From the NCBI GenBank assembly GCA_002715965.1, contig PBAL01000019.1, positions 1-34,802 on the forward strand: DNA of 34,802 bases, in the 5' to 3' direction. The translations under genes and the position numbers were made by a program. The DNA comes from Verrucomicrobiales bacterium. GTDB taxonomy: Bacteria; Verrucomicrobiota; Verrucomicrobiia; Limisphaerales; JAYPXF01. Under the pieces are notes generated by a model that worked only from the letters and a program-made list of their open reading frames with translations, did no database searches and had not been told where the DNA came from. How positions within the stretch are numbered: position 1 is the first letter of the stretch; every line of letters begins with the position of its first letter. Below are positions 24,209-32,924 of this stretch, in pieces.

Positions 24209-25306
24209 TCAGTACTTCACAAGTCCTTCCAAGACCGTTCGTCGCTCGTTCTTCTTTTTCCGACTCAGCTTTTTCACCGCCTCGTAAAACGATTCGAAGT
24301 CACCCTGGTGCTGCTCCAATAGCGCGAGGAATCCGGGCACGAGATCGTAGTAAGTTGAAACGGTATTGAGACGTGCGTTGTTGACGGGATAGGTGATCCA
24401 CGAACGGTATGAGTTGGTGTTGCCCCAATCGGATTGAAGTCCAGTGAGCTTGCTTCGGAATTCCTCGATGATTTGTTGCTTGCCCGATTCCTTTTCCGCC
24501 ACGTCGTCCACGGCGTAGGCTGTCTTCAATGCGGCACGGGTTGTCTTGACGAGATTCGCGAAATCATCGCGTTGTTGCTGCAACGCGTCCCAGGCCTTGA
24601 TTGCTTCCTCATCGCCCTTCTCTTCCAGCCAAAGGCGAACTCCGGCGCGTTCCACCGCGGTCGCAAAGGCTTCGTTGAAGGAGGTGTCTCCCGCGATATA
24701 AAGCCGTTGGTGCGTGAGTTCATGGAAGACCAATGCGGCCAATCTCGGATCATCGCGATCGATCCAGGTGTTCAATACAGGATCGCGAAACCAGCCGAGA
24801 GTAGAATAAGCCTCCACCCCGCCGACGAAGACATCGAGTCCCTCCTCCCTCAGTTCGACTGCGCAATTGGTAGCGCCCTTCTTGCTGAAGTAACCCCGGT
24901 AGGTCTGGCTGCCAACAATCGGATACCACCACGATTCGGCCTCGATGGAGTGTCTCGGCGCGGCGAACACGTTCCACACCACGTAGGGACGCTCCAGGTC
25001 GGCGTAGCTCGTGTAGTGCCCGCTCGCCTTGAGCTTGAGCCGGGATTGGGCGAAGGCCCTGGCTTCCTCAATGACTTTAAGTCGACGCTTCAGATCATCA
25101 GGGATTGTCGGATCGACAAGGAGGTCATTGATGGGTTTCTGACGCGTGAAGATCTGCATCTGCCCGCGAGCGGCTTGTCCGTAGTAGGCAATGTGCTTGC
25201 AACCCGAGGCACAGGCCACGATCAACACTATCAGAACTGAAAGGATCACCCGACGAACGCGTTTCCATCGCCGGGGCGTGGATCCGGGTTCAGGCGAAGA
25301 TGACAT
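24209..25306 (-). CDS. Putative lipoprotein aminopeptidase (HExxH metallopeptidase)
   Basis: The 365-residue protein matches the bacterial putative aminopeptidase family annotated from Pfam Aminopep. It has an N-terminal basic/hydrophobic segment (RRVILSVLIVLIVACASGC) with a lipobox-like ASGC at C36, suggesting a lipid-anchored envelope protein. GQMQIF, RQKPI and a YGQA stretch follow, typical of this family's start. A zinc-binding HELTH lies within VFHELTHQRLY, with FNEAFATAVE downstream supplying a likely third ligand. It begins 7 bases after the lacI stop and is probably co-transcribed. The basic end (SRKKKNERR) is another Lys-rich tail. The substrate is unknown. Confidence 0.82.
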   Translation of the reverse strand: MSSSPEPGSTPRRWKRVRRVILSVLIVLIVACASGCKHIAYYGQAARGQMQIFTRQKPINDLLVDPTIPDDLKRRLKVIEEARAFAQSRLKLKASGHYTSYADLERPYVVWNVFAAPRHSIEAESWWYPIVGSQTYRGYFSKKGATNCAVELREEGLDVFVGGVEAYSTLGWFRDPVLNTWIDRDDPRLAALVFHELTHQRLYIAGDTSFNEAFATAVERAGVRLWLEEKGDEEAIKAWDALQQQRDDFANLVKTTRAALKTAYAVDDVAEKESGKQQIIEEFRSKLTGLQSDWGNTNSYRSWITYPVNNARLNTVSTYYDLVPGFLALLEQHQGDFESFYEAVKKLSRKKKNERRTVLEGLVKY

Positions 25307-25313
25307 TATGGGA

Positions 25314-26324
25314 TCAACCCTTGGCCGGACCGGTGCTCTCGCGGACAGCGAGTTCGGCGTTCAGCAGGCGATTCTGGACTGTCTCCTTGCGAAGCATGGC
25401 CTGCATGAGTTCCATCGCCGTGGCGCCCATGCGGAATTTCGGCTGTCGGATGGTGGTCAGCGGAATGCGAAAGTGCTCGCTCGTCAGAATGTTGCCGTAC
25501 CCCGCGAGCGAAATGTCTTCGGGTATCTTCAATCCCTGGCTGAGCAAGACATTACCTGTTCCAACGGCGACGAGGTCGTTCACGCATTGGATCGCAGTAG
25601 CCTCACATTTTTCGTCACAAAACTGGAGGGCAGCCTTCGATCCTTCATCGATGGTCGATCCGGCATTGTAGACGAGCTTGTCGTCAAGCTGCAGCCCTGC
25701 TTCCCGGAGCGCCCGGCGATAGCCTTCGAGGCGTTCCAGCGCGGGAGGGGAAACCTGTGGACCGGCAAAGAAAGCGATCTTCTTGTGTCCGTGCTGGATG
25801 AGATGTTGGGTGAGCGCCTTGCTGGCGGCTTCGTCGTCGACTTCCACCGCCGGGAATCCACCGCAGAACGGAGCGCGATGTCCCAAGATCACCACCGGGG
25901 TCTTCTGCCGCTTGAGTTCCTCGTAAATCGGGGCGGACTGCTCAAATCGAAAAACCGGCGTGATGAAGAACCCGTCGACGCGCCGGGCCAACATGCGTCG
26001 AATGCAGGTTTCCTCTCGATCCGGTTGATTGAGCGAGTGGGCAGTCATGAGCTCATAACCCAGCTGGAACGCCCGATCCTCGATGGCCATCATCGTCCGC
26101 GCAAAGATTGGATTGGTGGACGCAGAGATCAGCACTCCCAGCAAACGCGTACTTCGCGTACGCAGGCTCTGCGCCATGACATCGGGCACATAATCCATTT
26201 CCAAGGCCAATTGCCTGATTTTTTCCTTGGTTTTGACGGAAATGTCCTTGGCGTCCCGCAATGCCTTGGAAACGGTCATCACAGAGACTCCGGCGCGTTC
26301 TGCTATGTCACGTAGTCGAACCAT
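25314..26324 (-). CDS. LacI-family transcriptional regulator
   Basis: The 336-residue protein starts with a LacI-type helix-turn-helix (RLRDIAERAGVSVMTVSKAL, residues 3-22) and hinge helix (VPDVMAQSLRTRST). A periplasmic-binding-like effector domain follows (LLGVLISASTNPIFARTMM, VILGHRAPFCGGFPAVEVDD). Such regulators respond to sugars or sugar derivatives. It is followed closely by the aminopeptidase gene and faces the DUF1549/DUF1553 operon across a 228-base gap holding a palindromic operator candidate (26375-26400), which suggests it controls itself and that operon. The effector cannot be named. Confidence 0.93.
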   Translation of the reverse strand: MVRLRDIAERAGVSVMTVSKALRDAKDISVKTKEKIRQLALEMDYVPDVMAQSLRTRSTRLLGVLISASTNPIFARTMMAIEDRAFQLGYELMTAHSLNQPDREETCIRRMLARRVDGFFITPVFRFEQSAPIYEELKRQKTPVVILGHRAPFCGGFPAVEVDDEAASKALTQHLIQHGHKKIAFFAGPQVSPPALERLEGYRRALREAGLQLDDKLVYNAGSTIDEGSKAALQFCDEKCEATAIQCVNDLVAVGTGNVLLSQGLKIPEDISLAGYGNILTSEHFRIPLTTIRQPKFRMGATAMELMQAMLRKETVQNRLLNAELAVRESTGPAKG

Positions 26325-26374
26325 GTTGAATTTACGTCAGCGAGAAACGTGGCCGCACCCTTCGGCCAATTACT

Positions 26375-26400
26375 TTAACGGACAATAACGTTATCGTTAA
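26375..26400. promoter_or_regulatory. Palindromic operator candidate for the LacI regulator
   Basis: The core ATAACGTTAT (26385-26394) is a perfect palindrome with a central CG, as LacI-family operators often have. It is flanked by TTAACG (26375-26380) and CGTTAA (26395-26400). The site is about 60 bases upstream of the lacI start and 150 bases upstream of the divergent operon start. Assignment is by form and position only. Confidence 0.5.
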
Positions 26401-26552
26401 CCATTGCAATATAAAATCTGGGCTGCGAGAAAGCCGGTCAGGGTATGGAGTATGGTGAATGGATTTCCCCACGCCACGTCCGTAAATCCTTTATTGAGCG
26501 CACGTCCGATTCGGCGCAGACTGACTCGATGCACTGTTTTACACGCAACCAA

Positions 26553-28748
26553 ATGATGGGCAGGCTGTTGCTTGGCTTGGCGCTGGTTTGCGTGTCGTGG
26601 GTTTCGGCAGCGAAGCCAGTGAGCTTCGTGAACGACGTGGTGCCGATTCTGACGAAGGCGGGTTGCAATGCCGGTGAATGCCATGCCAAGGCTGGAATGG
26701 GGCAGAACGGCTTTCAACTTTCCCTTCTCGGATTCGAACCCCAGGAGGATTATGAACATCTGGTAAAGGAAGCGCGCAGTCGGCGAATCCTCCCTACGGC
26801 TCCTGATCACAGCCTCTTGCTGATGAAGGCGTCAGCCAGCGTGCCACATGGTGGAGGAAACAAGTTGCCCAAGGACTCGGAGGGGTATCGCATCATTCGT
26901 GATTGGATCAGTCAGGGCCTGCCTGGGGGAGCCAAGGACGAGCCGCAGATTCAATCCATTGACGTCACGCCGGCTCGGGAGACATTGAAGAAGGGGGCCA
27001 AGCGCCAGTTAAAGGTGATTGCCCGATACTCGGACAACTCCAGCCGGGACGTCACGCAGCTTGCGCTTTACGAACCAAACGATCGCGCGATGGCCGAGGT
27101 CACCGGAAAAGGACTCGTCCACGTGAGCGATCTGCCCGGCAAGGTGGCGATCATGGTCCGATATGCCGGTCTGGCGTCAGTTTGTAATGTCTCGGTTCCG
27201 CTCGGAGCACCAGTCGAGAAACTTCCGCCCCAGAGCAACTTCATCGACGAACTGGTCTTCGCCAATCTGAAACTCCTGGGCATCCCGCCCTCTGAAGTCA
27301 TTGATGACACGGCCTTCCTGCGTCGAGTGACTCTCGACATTGGCGGGCGTATGCCGACCTTGAAGGAAACAGAAGCCTTTCTTGCGGACGAGAATCCAAA
27401 GAAGCGTGAGGTGCTGATCGACGCCCTGCTTCAAAGCCCCGATTACGCCGATTACTTCGCCAACAAGTGGACCTCCCTTCTCAAGAACCGGCGCGACTCC
27501 ACCGCGGACATCACCGCGAACTTCGCCTTCTTCTCCTGGGTCCGCGACGGCCTCCTAGCCAACAAGGCATACGACCAGATGGTCCGCGAACTTCTTGCAG
27601 CCACCGGCACTATTCTCGGTAACCCGCCCGTCGCCTGGTATAAACGCGTCAAGGATCCCAAGACCCAGATCGAAGACGTCGCCCAGCTCTTCCTCGGCGT
27701 GCGCATGCAATGTGCCCAATGCCATCATCATCCCTTCGAACGATGGAGCCAAGACGACTACTACAGCCTGACCGCATTCTTCAGCCAGATCGGCCGCAAG
27801 CCCACCGGCATCCAGGGTGAAGACATGATTTATCACAAACGCGGCATCGCGCAGGCGAAGAACGCCAAGTCCGGCGTCTCTCTCCGACCGGCCGCGTTGG
27901 GCACCAAGATCGCTGACATCCCGCCGGATGACGACCCTCGACTCCAGCTCGCCTCCTGGATGAGCGATCCGAAGAACCCTTTCTTCGCCAAGGCCCTGGT
28001 GAATCGCTATTGGAAACACTTCTTCAAGCGCGGCCTCATCGAACCCGAAGACGACATTCGCGACACCAATCCGCCGACCAATCCCGAACTTCTTACGGCA
28101 TTGGAAAAATATTTTGTCGACAAAAAGTTCGACCTCAAGGCACTCGTTCGCATCATTGCCAACTCGACCACCTATCAACTCAGTTCCAAGCCCAATAAAC
28201 ACAACTTGGGTGATTGGCAGAACTTCTCACGCTTTCAACCGCGCAGGTTGCAGGCGGAAGTCCTCCTCGATTCCATCGACCAGCTCACCGGAGCCACCAC
28301 GTCCTTCGCCGATCTCCCCGCCGGCACCCGAGCGGTCGCACTACCAGACAACAGCTACAACAAATCTTCAGCATTCCTCCGCGTCTTCGGTCGGCCCGAC
28401 GGCACCAGCGTCTGCGAATGTGAACGCGTGGAATCCTCAAGCCTTTCACAAAGCCTGCACCTGATGAACGGTTCGGACATCAAGACCAAGCTCAAGACTT
28501 CAAACGGGCGTGCCCACAAGTTCTCGACCGACAAACGCGAGAACAAGGCAAAGATCCAAGAACTCTATCTTGCGGCATTCTCCCGTACGCCAGCTGAGAA
28601 CGAACTCCATATCGCTCTCGACTATTTGGAAGAACCTCTCTCCGACGCCAAAGGCAACCTCATCAAAGGACCCTCCGCCGAACGCCAGAAATTTGAAGAC
28701 CTGATCTGGGCGCTGATGAACACCAAAGAGTTTCTCTTTAATCATTGA
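26553..28748 (+). CDS. Secreted DUF1549/DUF1553 protein with two c-type heme motifs
   Basis: The start at 26553 gives a signal peptide (MMGRLLLGLALVCVSWVSA) and 731 residues; the frame is open upstream to 26445 without a better signal. An N-terminal cytochrome-like region has CNAGECH (C-x4-CH, C38) and NGFQLSLLGF. A Big-type domain follows (about 140-220), then DUF1549 (FIDELVFANL to FAFFSWV), a second heme-like motif CAQCHH in the middle and DUF1553 at the end (WMSDPKNPFFAKALVNRYW to NTKEFLFNH). The family is abundant in planctomycetes and verrucomicrobia and is thought to act in the envelope on complex glycans, though its reaction is not established. It heads a unit with the PPC and DUF1501 genes. 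Confidence 0.9.
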   Translation: MMGRLLLGLALVCVSWVSAAKPVSFVNDVVPILTKAGCNAGECHAKAGMGQNGFQLSLLGFEPQEDYEHLVKEARSRRILPTAPDHSLLLMKASASVPHGGGNKLPKDSEGYRIIRDWISQGLPGGAKDEPQIQSIDVTPARETLKKGAKRQLKVIARYSDNSSRDVTQLALYEPNDRAMAEVTGKGLVHVSDLPGKVAIMVRYAGLASVCNVSVPLGAPVEKLPPQSNFIDELVFANLKLLGIPPSEVIDDTAFLRRVTLDIGGRMPTLKETEAFLADENPKKREVLIDALLQSPDYADYFANKWTSLLKNRRDSTADITANFAFFSWVRDGLLANKAYDQMVRELLAATGTILGNPPVAWYKRVKDPKTQIEDVAQLFLGVRMQCAQCHHHPFERWSQDDYYSLTAFFSQIGRKPTGIQGEDMIYHKRGIAQAKNAKSGVSLRPAALGTKIADIPPDDDPRLQLASWMSDPKNPFFAKALVNRYWKHFFKRGLIEPEDDIRDTNPPTNPELLTALEKYFVDKKFDLKALVRIIANSTTYQLSSKPNKHNLGDWQNFSRFQPRRLQAEVLLDSIDQLTGATTSFADLPAGTRAVALPDNSYNKSSAFLRVFGRPDGTSVCECERVESSSLSQSLHLMNGSDIKTKLKTSNGRAHKFSTDKRENKAKIQELYLAAFSRTPAENELHIALDYLEEPLSDAKGNLIKGPSAERQKFEDLIWALMNTKEFLFNH

Positions 28749-28760
28749 TGATTTGACAAC

Positions 28761-28788
28761 CACAGATGGACACAGATGGACACAGATA
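28761..28788. repeat. CACAGATGGA tandem repeat
   Basis: Two and a half copies of the 10-base unit CACAGATGGA lie just after the DUF1553 stop. One possible ATG of the following gene (28776) falls inside the array, making that start doubtful. Confidence 0.75.
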
Positions 28789-28856
28789 TTGATTTAGAGA
28801 AAATCACCCCACAATCGAACAACTCATTCGCTGCGAATTCCATGACACCGACCGAT

Positions 28857-31142
28857 ATGACAAAGCGCGCCTACAAGTTCCCCCTCTCCCTGAGGGAGAG
28901 GGCCGGGGTGAGGGGGTTGAATGTCCAACTCCGCTTACGCCTCCTTCTCTTCATCTTGGCCACAGCGCTTCCCCCATCCTTGTTGGCCCAATCCGTCTGC
29001 CTTCCCGCCCCCCGCCTCCTGACCACCCTCCCCATGGGCGGCCAGACTGGTACGACGTTCGACGTCACCATCACCGGCGACAATCTCGACGAAGACCCCA
29101 AACTCCTCTTCTCCCATCCCGGCATCACCGCGAAACCCACCGGCACGGCCAACAAGTATTCCGTCACCGTGACCAAGGACGTTCCCACCGGGATCCACGA
29201 GGCCCGCATGATGACCCGCCTGGGAATCTCCTCCTCGCGGGCATTCACCATCGGAGCCAAATCCGAAGTCGTTCAAACCAAGGGAAATCAATCCGTGGAA
29301 AAAGCGATGGAGCTCAAACTCAACTCCATCTGCAACGCCGTCATGACCACGCGTGCTGTGGACCATTACTCCTTCACCGCCAAAAAAGACCAACGTGTCG
29401 TGGTTGAATGCGTCACCAAAGGAATCGATTCCCGCATGAACGGCGTCCTCATCGTCGCCGATGAAAACGGACGTGATCTCAAGGTTGATCGCCTTGGTGG
29501 ACTCATTGACTTCACCGCACCTTCAGACGGCAAATTCGTCATCAAGGTTCACGACCTGACCTACAAGGGTGGCAACCACTACTTTTATCGTCTCGCGGTA
29601 TCTGGCGTGGCAAAGGGCGCACCCACCCCGCGCCATCCAATCGCGGCCAACGTGAATTCCTTTTCATGGCGCGATGAATTCTTGCCGGAGACAAAGGAAC
29701 TCGCCGAAACCGAACCCAACAACAAACACGAGCAGGCCCAAAAGGTAACGCTTCCATTGAACGTGACCGGTCGTTTCTATCCGGCAGCGGATGTGGACAC
29801 CTTCGAGTTTGAAGCGAAGAAGGGCGAGGAGTGGTGGATTGAAGTCGTGTCTGAACGCATCGGACTTCCCACTGATCCATTTGTCCTCGTACAACACGTC
29901 GATAAGGGAGGCAAGCTCACCGATGTCGCGGAGATGAACGACATCAAGCCGCCGATGAAACCATCGAGCAATGGCTATTCCTACGACGGCCCTCCCTACA
30001 ACGCCGGTTCAGCTGACGTGCTCGCCAAACTCACCATCAAGACCGACGGCCTGCATCGACTCCAAGTCCGCGATCTGTTCGGCGGCACGCGCAGCATCAA
30101 ACGCCACACCTACCGCCTGATCGTCCGAAAAGCACAACCCGACTTCACGCTGGTTGCCTGGGCCATGCATATGAACCTCCGCAACGGCGATCGCAACGCT
30201 CTTTCCAAACCCATCGCCTTGCGCAACGGACGCACCATGGCCTTCGAAGTCGCGACGATTCGTCGCGATGGATTCGAAGGCCAGATCAACATCGATATGG
30301 AAGGTCTCCCCGACGGAATGAGTGCCCAGGGATTCTACATCCCGAAGAAAAGGAACTATGGCCACCTCGTCATCACCGCCGATGACCGCGCGCCCCGCAC
30401 ACTTGGAAGCGGAACGATCTTCGCCACCGCCCAGATCAACGGAAAAACAGTCCGACGCCCGATTGAACTAGCCTCCATGAAATGGCCCGTCACCAACGCC
30501 CGCAACGATATCCCCGCTCCGCGCTTGTTCCCTGATGTCCCAGTATCGGTTGGCGGGGGAGAAGCTGCCCCACTCACGTTGCGCCCGGAGAAAGGCGATT
30601 TCTACGAGGGAGTGGAAAAGTCAAAAATCACCGTGCCGGTGAAGGTCGTGACTCGCGGGATTTTTTCAGGTGCCAATATTTCCTTCAAGGCATACGGGCC
30701 AGGATTCGAACGTTGCAAATTTGAAGTGCCGCTGAAGGAGGGAAGTCATGATGTTGTCTTTGACCTCGCCGATCTCAAGCTACCCGCTGGCGAGTACGTC
30801 TGCGCGCTCTACGGTCGGGCAGTTTCGAAATACAAATACAACGAAGCCGCCTTGATCCTCGCCGAAGCCACGAAGAACAAGGCCGAAGCCGACGCCAAGA
30901 AGATGGCCGCCAAGGCAAAGCAGCTCGCCGACGCTGCCAAAGCGGCGCCCGCAGAAAAGAAAGCGGCAGCAGATGAAGCCGCCAAGAAAGCAGCAGCCGA
31001 ACAAAAGACCTTGGAGAAGACTGCTGCGACTGCTGCCATCCAATTGAAATCTGCAGAAAGCCGTTCGCGTCCGAAGGACATCGTTGATATCATTATCTCC
31101 GAACCCATTCGCATCCGCGTGCTACCGGAACAAAAGAAATAG
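28857..31142 (+). CDS. Secreted protein with TIG-like and two PPC domains and an Ala/Lys coiled tail
   Basis: After a signal peptide (LRLRLLLFILATALPPSLLA) come an IPT/TIG-like domain (PMGGQTGTTFDVTITGDNL), a pre-peptidase C-terminal (PPC) beta-sandwich (VDHYSFTAKKDQRVVVE) and a second PPC unit beginning ETEPNNKHEQAQ (DVDTFEFEAKKGEEWW). A long beta region follows, then an Ala/Lys-rich helix of about 75 residues near the C-terminus. The start is uncertain: ATGs at 28776, 28842 and 28857 all place the translated palindromic repeat PLSLRERAGVRG ahead of the signal peptide, while a TTG at 28917 or GTG at 28908 would start cleanly after it. It is the middle gene of the DUF1549-PPC-DUF1501 unit and may present a partner or bind glycan. 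Confidence 0.85.
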   Translation: MTKRAYKFPLSLRERAGVRGLNVQLRLRLLLFILATALPPSLLAQSVCLPAPRLLTTLPMGGQTGTTFDVTITGDNLDEDPKLLFSHPGITAKPTGTANKYSVTVTKDVPTGIHEARMMTRLGISSSRAFTIGAKSEVVQTKGNQSVEKAMELKLNSICNAVMTTRAVDHYSFTAKKDQRVVVECVTKGIDSRMNGVLIVADENGRDLKVDRLGGLIDFTAPSDGKFVIKVHDLTYKGGNHYFYRLAVSGVAKGAPTPRHPIAANVNSFSWRDEFLPETKELAETEPNNKHEQAQKVTLPLNVTGRFYPAADVDTFEFEAKKGEEWWIEVVSERIGLPTDPFVLVQHVDKGGKLTDVAEMNDIKPPMKPSSNGYSYDGPPYNAGSADVLAKLTIKTDGLHRLQVRDLFGGTRSIKRHTYRLIVRKAQPDFTLVAWAMHMNLRNGDRNALSKPIALRNGRTMAFEVATIRRDGFEGQINIDMEGLPDGMSAQGFYIPKKRNYGHLVITADDRAPRTLGSGTIFATAQINGKTVRRPIELASMKWPVTNARNDIPAPRLFPDVPVSVGGGEAAPLTLRPEKGDFYEGVEKSKITVPVKVVTRGIFSGANISFKAYGPGFERCKFEVPLKEGSHDVVFDLADLKLPAGEYVCALYGRAVSKYKYNEAALILAEATKNKAEADAKKMAAKAKQLADAAKAAPAEKKAAADEAAKKAAAEQKTLEKTAATAAIQLKSAESRSRPKDIVDIIISEPIRIRVLPEQKK
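28881..28916. repeat. Palindromic CCCTCTCCC / GGGAGAGGG repeat at a gene start
   Basis: The sequence CCCTCTCCCTGAGGGAGAGG is a near-perfect palindrome, followed by GCCGGGGTGAGGGGG. Its translation in frame, PLSLRERAGVRG, recurs at mis-called starts of many genes in bacterial annotations. It would form a strong RNA hairpin right before the likely TTG start at 28917. Confidence 0.75.
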
Positions 31143-31150
31143 GATCCATC

Positions 31151-32560
31151 ATGAGTGACAATTCCATCCTCCGCTGTCAGGGCCCCGTCAACCGACGCAG
31201 CTTCATGCAGGTTGGCCTAGGTGCCTTTGGCGCCTTGAGCCTTCCAGGCATGTTGCGTCTCCGCGCGGAAAACGGCGTCGCGGCCGATCGTGAAAAGACC
31301 GCGGTCATCCAGGTCTGGAAACCCGGTGGCTGCTCACACATCGACACCTACGATCCGAAGCCAGAGGCAGCAGCCGAATATCGCGGCCCATTCGGAACCA
31401 TCAAGACCAGCGTCCCGGGCACACACTTCACCGAACTTCTTCCCCTGCAGGCCAAACTCGCGCACAAATTAACCGTCATTCGTTCGATGGTGAACGGAGC
31501 CGGCGGTCACCCAGCCGGTTCCATGCAGATGTTCACGGGAGATACCGACAGGCGCGACAAACCGAAGGTGCGGCTTCCTTCCTGGATGTCGGTCGCAAAC
31601 TACATGCGCGGCAAGGGCGGCAATCGCGATAACATCTTGCCTCGTTACATCGGTGTTCCCGCCCCCGGCTCTTACTCGGGCACAGCCTACGTCGGAGATG
31701 CCTACGGCCCGTTCAACGTTACCGGCAATCCGAACAACTCAAACTTCTCCGTCCCGAACATAGGACTGGATGACCTCAATGAAAGAGTTCGTGTCGGTCG
31801 CCGGGTTTCACTGCGCGAAAGTCTCGACACCTTGGAACGCGCCTTTGATCGCGCTGGCGAAACCGAGGCGCTGGATGAGTTCGAACAGCAGGCCATGACC
31901 CTGCTCACCAATCCCAAGGCCCGCGACGCCTTCGACCTGAGCAAGGAAAGCGATGCCACCCGCGACCGCTATGGCCGCAATCAATGGGGCCAGCAGCTCC
32001 TCCTTGCCCGGCGACTGGTGGAAGCCGGCGTCGATGTCATCACCAGCAACCTTTCCGGTCCATTGTGCGGCCGGGTGAACAACTGGGACGACCACGCCGT
32101 GAACCATCACGTCTTTGACGCCATGAAATTCCGCGCGCCAACGTACGACCAGGCCGTCAGCGCCTTGATCGAAGACATCTACGATCGCGGTTTAGACAAG
32201 CGCGTGCTCGTCGTTGTCACCGGCGAATTCGGACGCACGCCGAAGGTGAATTACCAACCCAGCACCGGCGCCGGAAACGCCAGTGCACCCGCCGGCACCA
32301 AGCAACCCGGCCGCGACCACTGGCCACGCGCCTTCTCAAACATCTGGTTCGGTGGAGGAATCGATCACGGAAAAGTTGTCGGAGCATCCGACAAGCGCGG
32401 GGAAGACGCCATCTCCAGCCGCTACTACCCACAGGATTTCATCGCCACGATCTACCAGCACCTCGGCATCGACTACCACAAGATCACCATCAAGGACTTC
32501 AACGGACGTCCCACCCCGATCATCGATACCGGCCGCGCGATTCCCGAACTCACTGCGTAA
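31151..32560 (+). CDS. Tat-exported DUF1501 protein
   Basis: The 469-residue protein begins with a twin-arginine signal (NRRSFMQVGLGAFGALSLPG, arginines 15-16), so it should be exported folded. Family motifs include GGCSHIDTYDPKP, HPAGSMQMFTGD, VVVTGEFGRTP and RDHWPRAFSNIW, related in outline to the alkaline phosphatase/sulfatase superfamily. DUF1501 genes nearly always sit next to DUF1549/DUF1553 genes, as here; a shared envelope complex is generally assumed. The ATG lies 8 bases after the PPC gene stop. The reaction is not established. Confidence 0.93.
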   Translation: MSDNSILRCQGPVNRRSFMQVGLGAFGALSLPGMLRLRAENGVAADREKTAVIQVWKPGGCSHIDTYDPKPEAAAEYRGPFGTIKTSVPGTHFTELLPLQAKLAHKLTVIRSMVNGAGGHPAGSMQMFTGDTDRRDKPKVRLPSWMSVANYMRGKGGNRDNILPRYIGVPAPGSYSGTAYVGDAYGPFNVTGNPNNSNFSVPNIGLDDLNERVRVGRRVSLRESLDTLERAFDRAGETEALDEFEQQAMTLLTNPKARDAFDLSKESDATRDRYGRNQWGQQLLLARRLVEAGVDVITSNLSGPLCGRVNNWDDHAVNHHVFDAMKFRAPTYDQAVSALIEDIYDRGLDKRVLVVVTGEFGRTPKVNYQPSTGAGNASAPAGTKQPGRDHWPRAFSNIWFGGGIDHGKVVGASDKRGEDAISSRYYPQDFIATIYQHLGIDYHKITIKDFNGRPTPIIDTGRAIPELTA

Positions 32561-32594
32561 GAGCACGTTCGAGTTTCTGCGATCGAACAAATCC

Positions 32595-32923
32595 TCACTT
32601 CCTCCCAGACGCACGTTCGAGTGAGTACAGTTGCTGTGTGAGCCACAACAGACCATCTTCCAGTTCCTGAACGGACATCCGTTTCGGTTCATACACAAGA
32701 TCGAACAACGTGCACTTCGACCAGTAGCTCTCCGCCAGCAGACGATTCTCCAGCGCGAGACGTTCTCGAAATGACGTTACCGGGATGGAGTCAGCACTCT
32801 ACACTGAACTTCCGCCAAGCCGGAACTTCGGACGAATTCATCAATCATCGGGAACACGTCGGAGGTGTGTGAATCGAACCCCAGGATAAAGCAGCCGCTC
32901 ACGCTGATTCCGCGCGACTGAAC
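32595..32923 (-). pseudogene. C-terminal remnant of a B12-type radical SAM protein, frameshifted
   Basis: On the minus strand, from about 32923, one frame reads QSRGISVSGCFILGFDSHTS then FVRSSGLAEVQCRVLTP. The adjacent frame continues FRERLALENRLL, YWSKCTLFDLVYEPKRMS and ELEDGLLWLTQQLYSLER to a TGA at 32595-32597. Together these match the end of cobalamin-binding radical SAM proteins (DUF4070 type: ILG-D, TPFPGTPL-ERL, W-K-TLFD-Y-P--M). One missing T near 32787-32792 explains the frame change (PFPVTSFRERL if restored). The N-terminal B12 and 4Fe-4S parts are absent: an IS3 fragment abuts the break. It ends 35 bases from the DUF1501 stop, convergent. Confidence 0.7.
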
Positions 32924-32924
32924 C

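Noticed and set aside
25191..26315. Plus-strand open frame of 374 codons
   Set aside because: It is antisense to lacI and the start of the aminopeptidase, both with clear family motifs.
26397..26810. Minus-strand open frame across the DUF1549 gene start
   Set aside because: It overlaps the signal peptide and first heme motif of the plus-strand gene and has no family resemblance.
32336..32698. Minus-strand open frame at the DUF1501 end
   Set aside because: It runs in a different frame from the radical SAM remnant and overlaps DUF1501 coding sequence.
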